Shown one piece after another: positions 4,999-6,844 of a stretch of 6,844 bases of DNA; within the stretch, counting starts at the first letter, position 1, and the number at the start of each line of letters is the position of its first letter. The notes under the pieces are model-generated. The model saw nothing but the letters and a program-made list of their open reading frames with translations. It was not told the DNA's origin and did not search any database. The DNA is taken from positions 1 to 6,844 of the forward strand of contig CAZQYB010000137.1 of assembly GCA_964597535.1 (NCBI GenBank), written 5' to 3'. The translations under genes and the position numbers were made by a program. Origin of the DNA: CAZQYB01 sp964597535. GTDB taxonomy: Bacteria; Planctomycetota; Phycisphaerae; Sedimentisphaerales; Anaerobacaceae.

Positions 4999-5292
4999 GT
5001 AAAAAATTAGCTGATTAAATAAATAAATATGTCTGACCGTCGTAACGGTGTTTGCGTTAGTGGAGGGCTGAGGGCGACCCCGGATTGCTGGTTGTGCAGG
5101 GGCGGTGAGGAGGGCAATTGTGCAGAAGAGGGGGAAAAGTAGCCGATATAAGTTAGTTGTCGATGCCTGGTATTTAGACGGTTTTGCGGGTCAAAACCTG
5201 CGGTAAAATCGCAGGCGTGGTAGAGATTGCTTCGCTCGCAATGGCGTATGTGGTGTTTTTTTATAGGACGTAATGGCAAATTGGTGGTGTGT
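4999..5292. other. Divergent intergenic region between TPR gene and ftsK
   Basis: No gene is supported here on either strand. 4999-5030 is AT-rich. 5036-5049 holds ACCGT/ACGGT around 4 bases. 5050-5150 is purine-rich on the plus strand and featureless apart from TTGTGCAG occurring twice. 5181-5197 (GTTTTG/CAAAAC) and 5197-5215 (CCTGCG/CGCAGG) are two adjacent perfect hairpins. 5226-5242 is a dispersed-repeat palindrome. I find no convincing promoter for ftsK. A structured leader or small RNA between 5160 and 5250 is possible but not shown. Confidence 0.4.
5220..5245. repeat. Dispersed palindromic repeat (GAGATTGCTTCGCTCGCAATG type)
   Basis: ATTGC (5226-5230) and GCAAT (5238-5242) flank TTCGCTC. 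This word, usually seen as CATTGCGAGCGAAGCAATCTC on the other strand, is a motif I recall in many copies in various bacterial genomes. It sits between genes, in the upstream region of ftsK. Confidence 0.5.
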
Positions 5293-5356
5293 ACCCCGTT
5301 AGAGATTTTATAACGGGGGACAATACGGCAGGAAGAGGGGAGGTTTCTAACGGGGT
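5293..5356 (+). promoter_or_regulatory. Competing inverted repeats over the ftsK start
   Basis: ACCCCGTTAG (5293-5302) is complementary over 8 bases to TAACGGGG at 5311-5318 and over 10 bases to CTAACGGGGT at 5347-5356. The second partner contains the first two bases of the proposed GTG start. Only one pairing can form at a time. The first leaves the start free; the second buries it. The pairing is read directly; a regulatory role is inferred. Confidence 0.4.
5339..5343 (+). promoter_or_regulatory. Probable ribosome-binding site of ftsK
   Basis: GGAGG within a longer purine run (AGAGGGGAGG), 11 bases before GTG 5355. The spacer is somewhat long, which leaves the start a little uncertain. Confidence 0.5.
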
Positions 5357-6844
5357 GAAAGAGAGAAGAACGAAAAAAAAGGCGGTCGAATGCCTCGGGC
5401 TTGCCGGCTTGCTGGTGCTTCTGTGCAGTTGTATTAGTTTTGACATCGGCGATTGGCCGAGCAGGTTTGTTTATCCTCATAATGAGCCATCGGCTAATTG
5501 GTGCGGTTGGATGGGGGCTGTCTGTGCGTATTACCTGTTGTATTATGTTGGGCCGGGGGTGTTTGTGATATTGGTTTCGGGGATTTGTTTTCTGGCGGCA
5601 AGGTTGACACGTCGGACTATAGACCAGCCGGTTTTGCGAGCAGTTGGGCTGGCGTTGTTGACGGTGGCCGCGTCGAGCAGCTTTTATCGTCTTTGGCCTT
5701 ATCGGGTGTACGCTTTTCCGGCTGGTTCCGGAGGGCTGCTTGGCGTTAGTGCGGTACACTTTCTACAGAGCCAGTTTGCGTTGTTGGGCACCGCCATATT
5801 GATTGTAGCCACGTGGGTTGTCGGGATTGTTTTGTTGGCAGACAGTGTTGTCCTTGCATTGCTTGGCGGATTTGTTTTTATGTTGAGAAAGATAGTTGGT
5901 GTGGTGATTCCGGCGTGGTCGGCAGCGAAGCAGCGGTCGGAAACCTTTGGGGAGATATGGCAAAAATTAAGCGCCAGGCAAAAGCCGCTGGCGACAATTC
6001 CTGGGGCGCGTGCGATTGAGGAACGTGGTAAGTATGATGGAGCCGAAGAGGCCAAACAAGCGGGTTCCCGCTTTCGCGGGAATGACATAGTGAGAAGCGG
6101 GAATGACATAGGGAGGGGCGAGAATGATGTAGAGGGGGGGAGCGGCGGCGAGGCGAGGCGATCTTATGTTCCTGCGAGCTATGAGGATTATACCCTGCCG
6201 CCGTTGGAGTTGCTGGTTGAGCCGGAGTATAGTTTTGCCGCGGTGCAGGGTAAGGTTGTCAAGGCGAAGGCGGCTTCGCTGGAGAAGCTTTTGGGCGAGT
6301 TTAATGTTAACGCTCGTGTAGTTACAGCCGATACCGGGCCGGTGGTAACGATGTTTGAGCTGGAGCTTGCGGCGGGTGTGAAGGTGAGTCAGATTAGCAC
6401 GCTTTCGAACGATATGGCTCGTGCGCTGGGTGCAGGTGCGGTTCGAGTTGTGGCACCATTGCAGGGTAAGCATACGATAGGAATAGAGGTGCCGAATAGT
6501 GAAAAAGAAAAAGTGCGAATGAAGGATATAATGCAATTGGCGGGGCGTAGGCCGGAGAGGATGGAAGTTCCGCTGTTTTTAGGCAAGGACTCGGCGGGCG
6601 AAGCACTCGTTTCGGACCTGACGGAAATGCCTCATTTGCTTATTGCCGGCACGACGGGCTCGGGCAAGAGTGTCTGTATCAATAGTATCGTCACCGGGAT
6701 ACTTCTTACGAAGCGGCCGGACGAGGTAAAGCTGATTTTGATTGACCCGAAGATGGTCGAGATGACGGTGTTTAATACTATTCCGCACCTGATGTGTCCG
6801 ATAGTTACTGATACCCAGCGGGCCGTCCAGATACTTGAATGGGC
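5355..6844 (+). CDS. ftsK: DNA translocase FtsK/SpoIIIE, 3' end cut off
   Basis: Codons run unbroken from GTG 5355 to the window end (496 residues present). The frame opens after TAA 5271; GTG 5289 is a less likely start. A basic start (KERRTKKK) is followed by four membrane spans at about 13-28, 53-80, 94-110 and 140-162, as in the FtsK 4TM domain, with the usual SFD after span 1. A linker (about 190-280) contains inserted repeat sequence at 236-261. The alpha-beta motor follows: GPVVTMFELELAAGVKVSQI, RVVAPLQGKHTIGIEVPN, Walker A GTTGSGKS at 432-439 and Walker B LILIDPK with Asp 464. The rest of the motor and the DNA-sensing gamma domain are outside. FtsK pumps DNA at the division septum to clear chromosome termini and activate dimer resolution. 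A run of eight A (5373-5380) lies at codons 7-9. Confidence 0.95.
   Translation, partial: MKERRTKKKAVECLGLAGLLVLLCSCISFDIGDWPSRFVYPHNEPSANWCGWMGAVCAYYLLYYVGPGVFVILVSGICFLAARLTRRTIDQPVLRAVGLALLTVAASSSFYRLWPYRVYAFPAGSGGLLGVSAVHFLQSQFALLGTAILIVATWVVGIVLLADSVVLALLGGFVFMLRKIVGVVIPAWSAAKQRSETFGEIWQKLSARQKPLATIPGARAIEERGKYDGAEEAKQAGSRFRGNDIVRSGNDIGRGENDVEGGSGGEARRSYVPASYEDYTLPPLELLVEPEYSFAAVQGKVVKAKAASLEKLLGEFNVNARVVTADTGPVVTMFELELAAGVKVSQISTLSNDMARALGAGAVRVVAPLQGKHTIGIEVPNSEKEKVRMKDIMQLAGRRPERMEVPLFLGKDSAGEALVSDLTEMPHLLIAGTTGSGKSVCINSIVTGILLTKRPDEVKLILIDPKMVEMTVFNTIPHLMCPIVTDTQRAVQILEW
6065..6137 (+). repeat. Palindromic repeat and three 21-base units inside ftsK
   Basis: TTCCCGC-TTTC-GCGGGAA (6065-6082) is a perfect 7-bp hairpin and, with GGGTTCCCGC before and TGACA after, matches a widespread dispersed bacterial repeat (GTCATTCCCGCGAAAGCGGGAA on the other strand, quoted in part). 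Starting within it, three 21-base units follow head to tail at 6075-6095, 6096-6116 and 6117-6137, encoding RGNDIVR, SGNDIGR and GENDVEG. The frame is kept, so the element has been absorbed into the FtsK linker. Confidence 0.8.

Noticed and set aside
5007..5759. Long minus-strand open frame of 250 codons opposite ftsK
   Set aside because: It is rich in arginine, proline, histidine and serine, has no domain, and lies over the clear FtsK membrane domain and its leader. It is a shadow frame.
6075..6137. Three 21-base repeats as a CRISPR array
   Set aside because: The units are contiguous without spacers, follow codon boundaries and lie within ftsK.

Overview
The window carries seven genes or gene parts on the minus strand (left two thirds), one large gene on the plus strand (right quarter), and several gene relics. 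It looks like the chromosome of a Gram-negative bacterium. Two lipoprotein signals, single-span anchored repeat proteins and an exported zinc-ribbon protein point to an envelope-focused gene neighbourhood. The four-pair CxxC-type tail of the zinc-ribbon protein, with a CEKCG core and a terminal DRCPKCG, resembles proteins I associate with Planctomycetes (Phycisphaerae-like). This placement rests on memory of the family and is only a guess.

Layout from left to right. 1-76 (-): first 25 codons of a lipoprotein. 96-413 (-): small ORF with an SGTGAGQ-type domain whose 5' end overlaps the next gene out of frame. 346-1608 (-): 420-residue exported protein with a C-terminal zinc ribbon. 1728-1790 and 1818-2015 (-): two relics, a truncated start of a HEAT-type gene and a 5'-truncated end of a gene related to the zinc-ribbon protein. 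2023-2715 (-): membrane-anchored HEAT-type protein. 2743-2826 (-): a second copy of the tail relic. 2827-3089: AT-rich spacer full of short inverted repeats. 3090-3779 (-): second HEAT-type protein. 3807-3983 (-): 58-codon small ORF ending in the same tail, with a very strong ribosome-binding site. 4101-4135: rho-independent terminator. 4161-4874 (-): TPR lipoprotein. 4875-5354: divergent intergenic region with structured elements. 5355-6844 (+): FtsK/SpoIIIE DNA translocase, cut by the window edge.

The main structural result is that 1728-3983 is built from three copies of one module: a conserved C-terminal tail (YSEFC...NHIMKIRGKTDGI), a spacer of exactly 27 bases, then the start codon of a HEAT-type gene. 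One copy has a full HEAT gene and a small ORF, one has a full HEAT gene and a broken tail, and one is reduced to relics at both ends. The relic copy joins the tail to a piece of the zinc-ribbon gene, so the ancestral module was probably a zinc-ribbon-protein relative followed by a HEAT gene.

The FtsK gene has two further oddities. A dispersed palindromic repeat plus three 21-base units lie in frame in its linker, and its start codon lies in one of two TAACGGGG copies that compete for a single complementary segment.

None of the left-hand genes can be assigned a precise function from sequence alone. Their common theme is export or membrane anchoring combined with protein-interaction repeats (TPR, HEAT) and metal binding, which suggests an envelope assembly or surveillance role. 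That role is inference.
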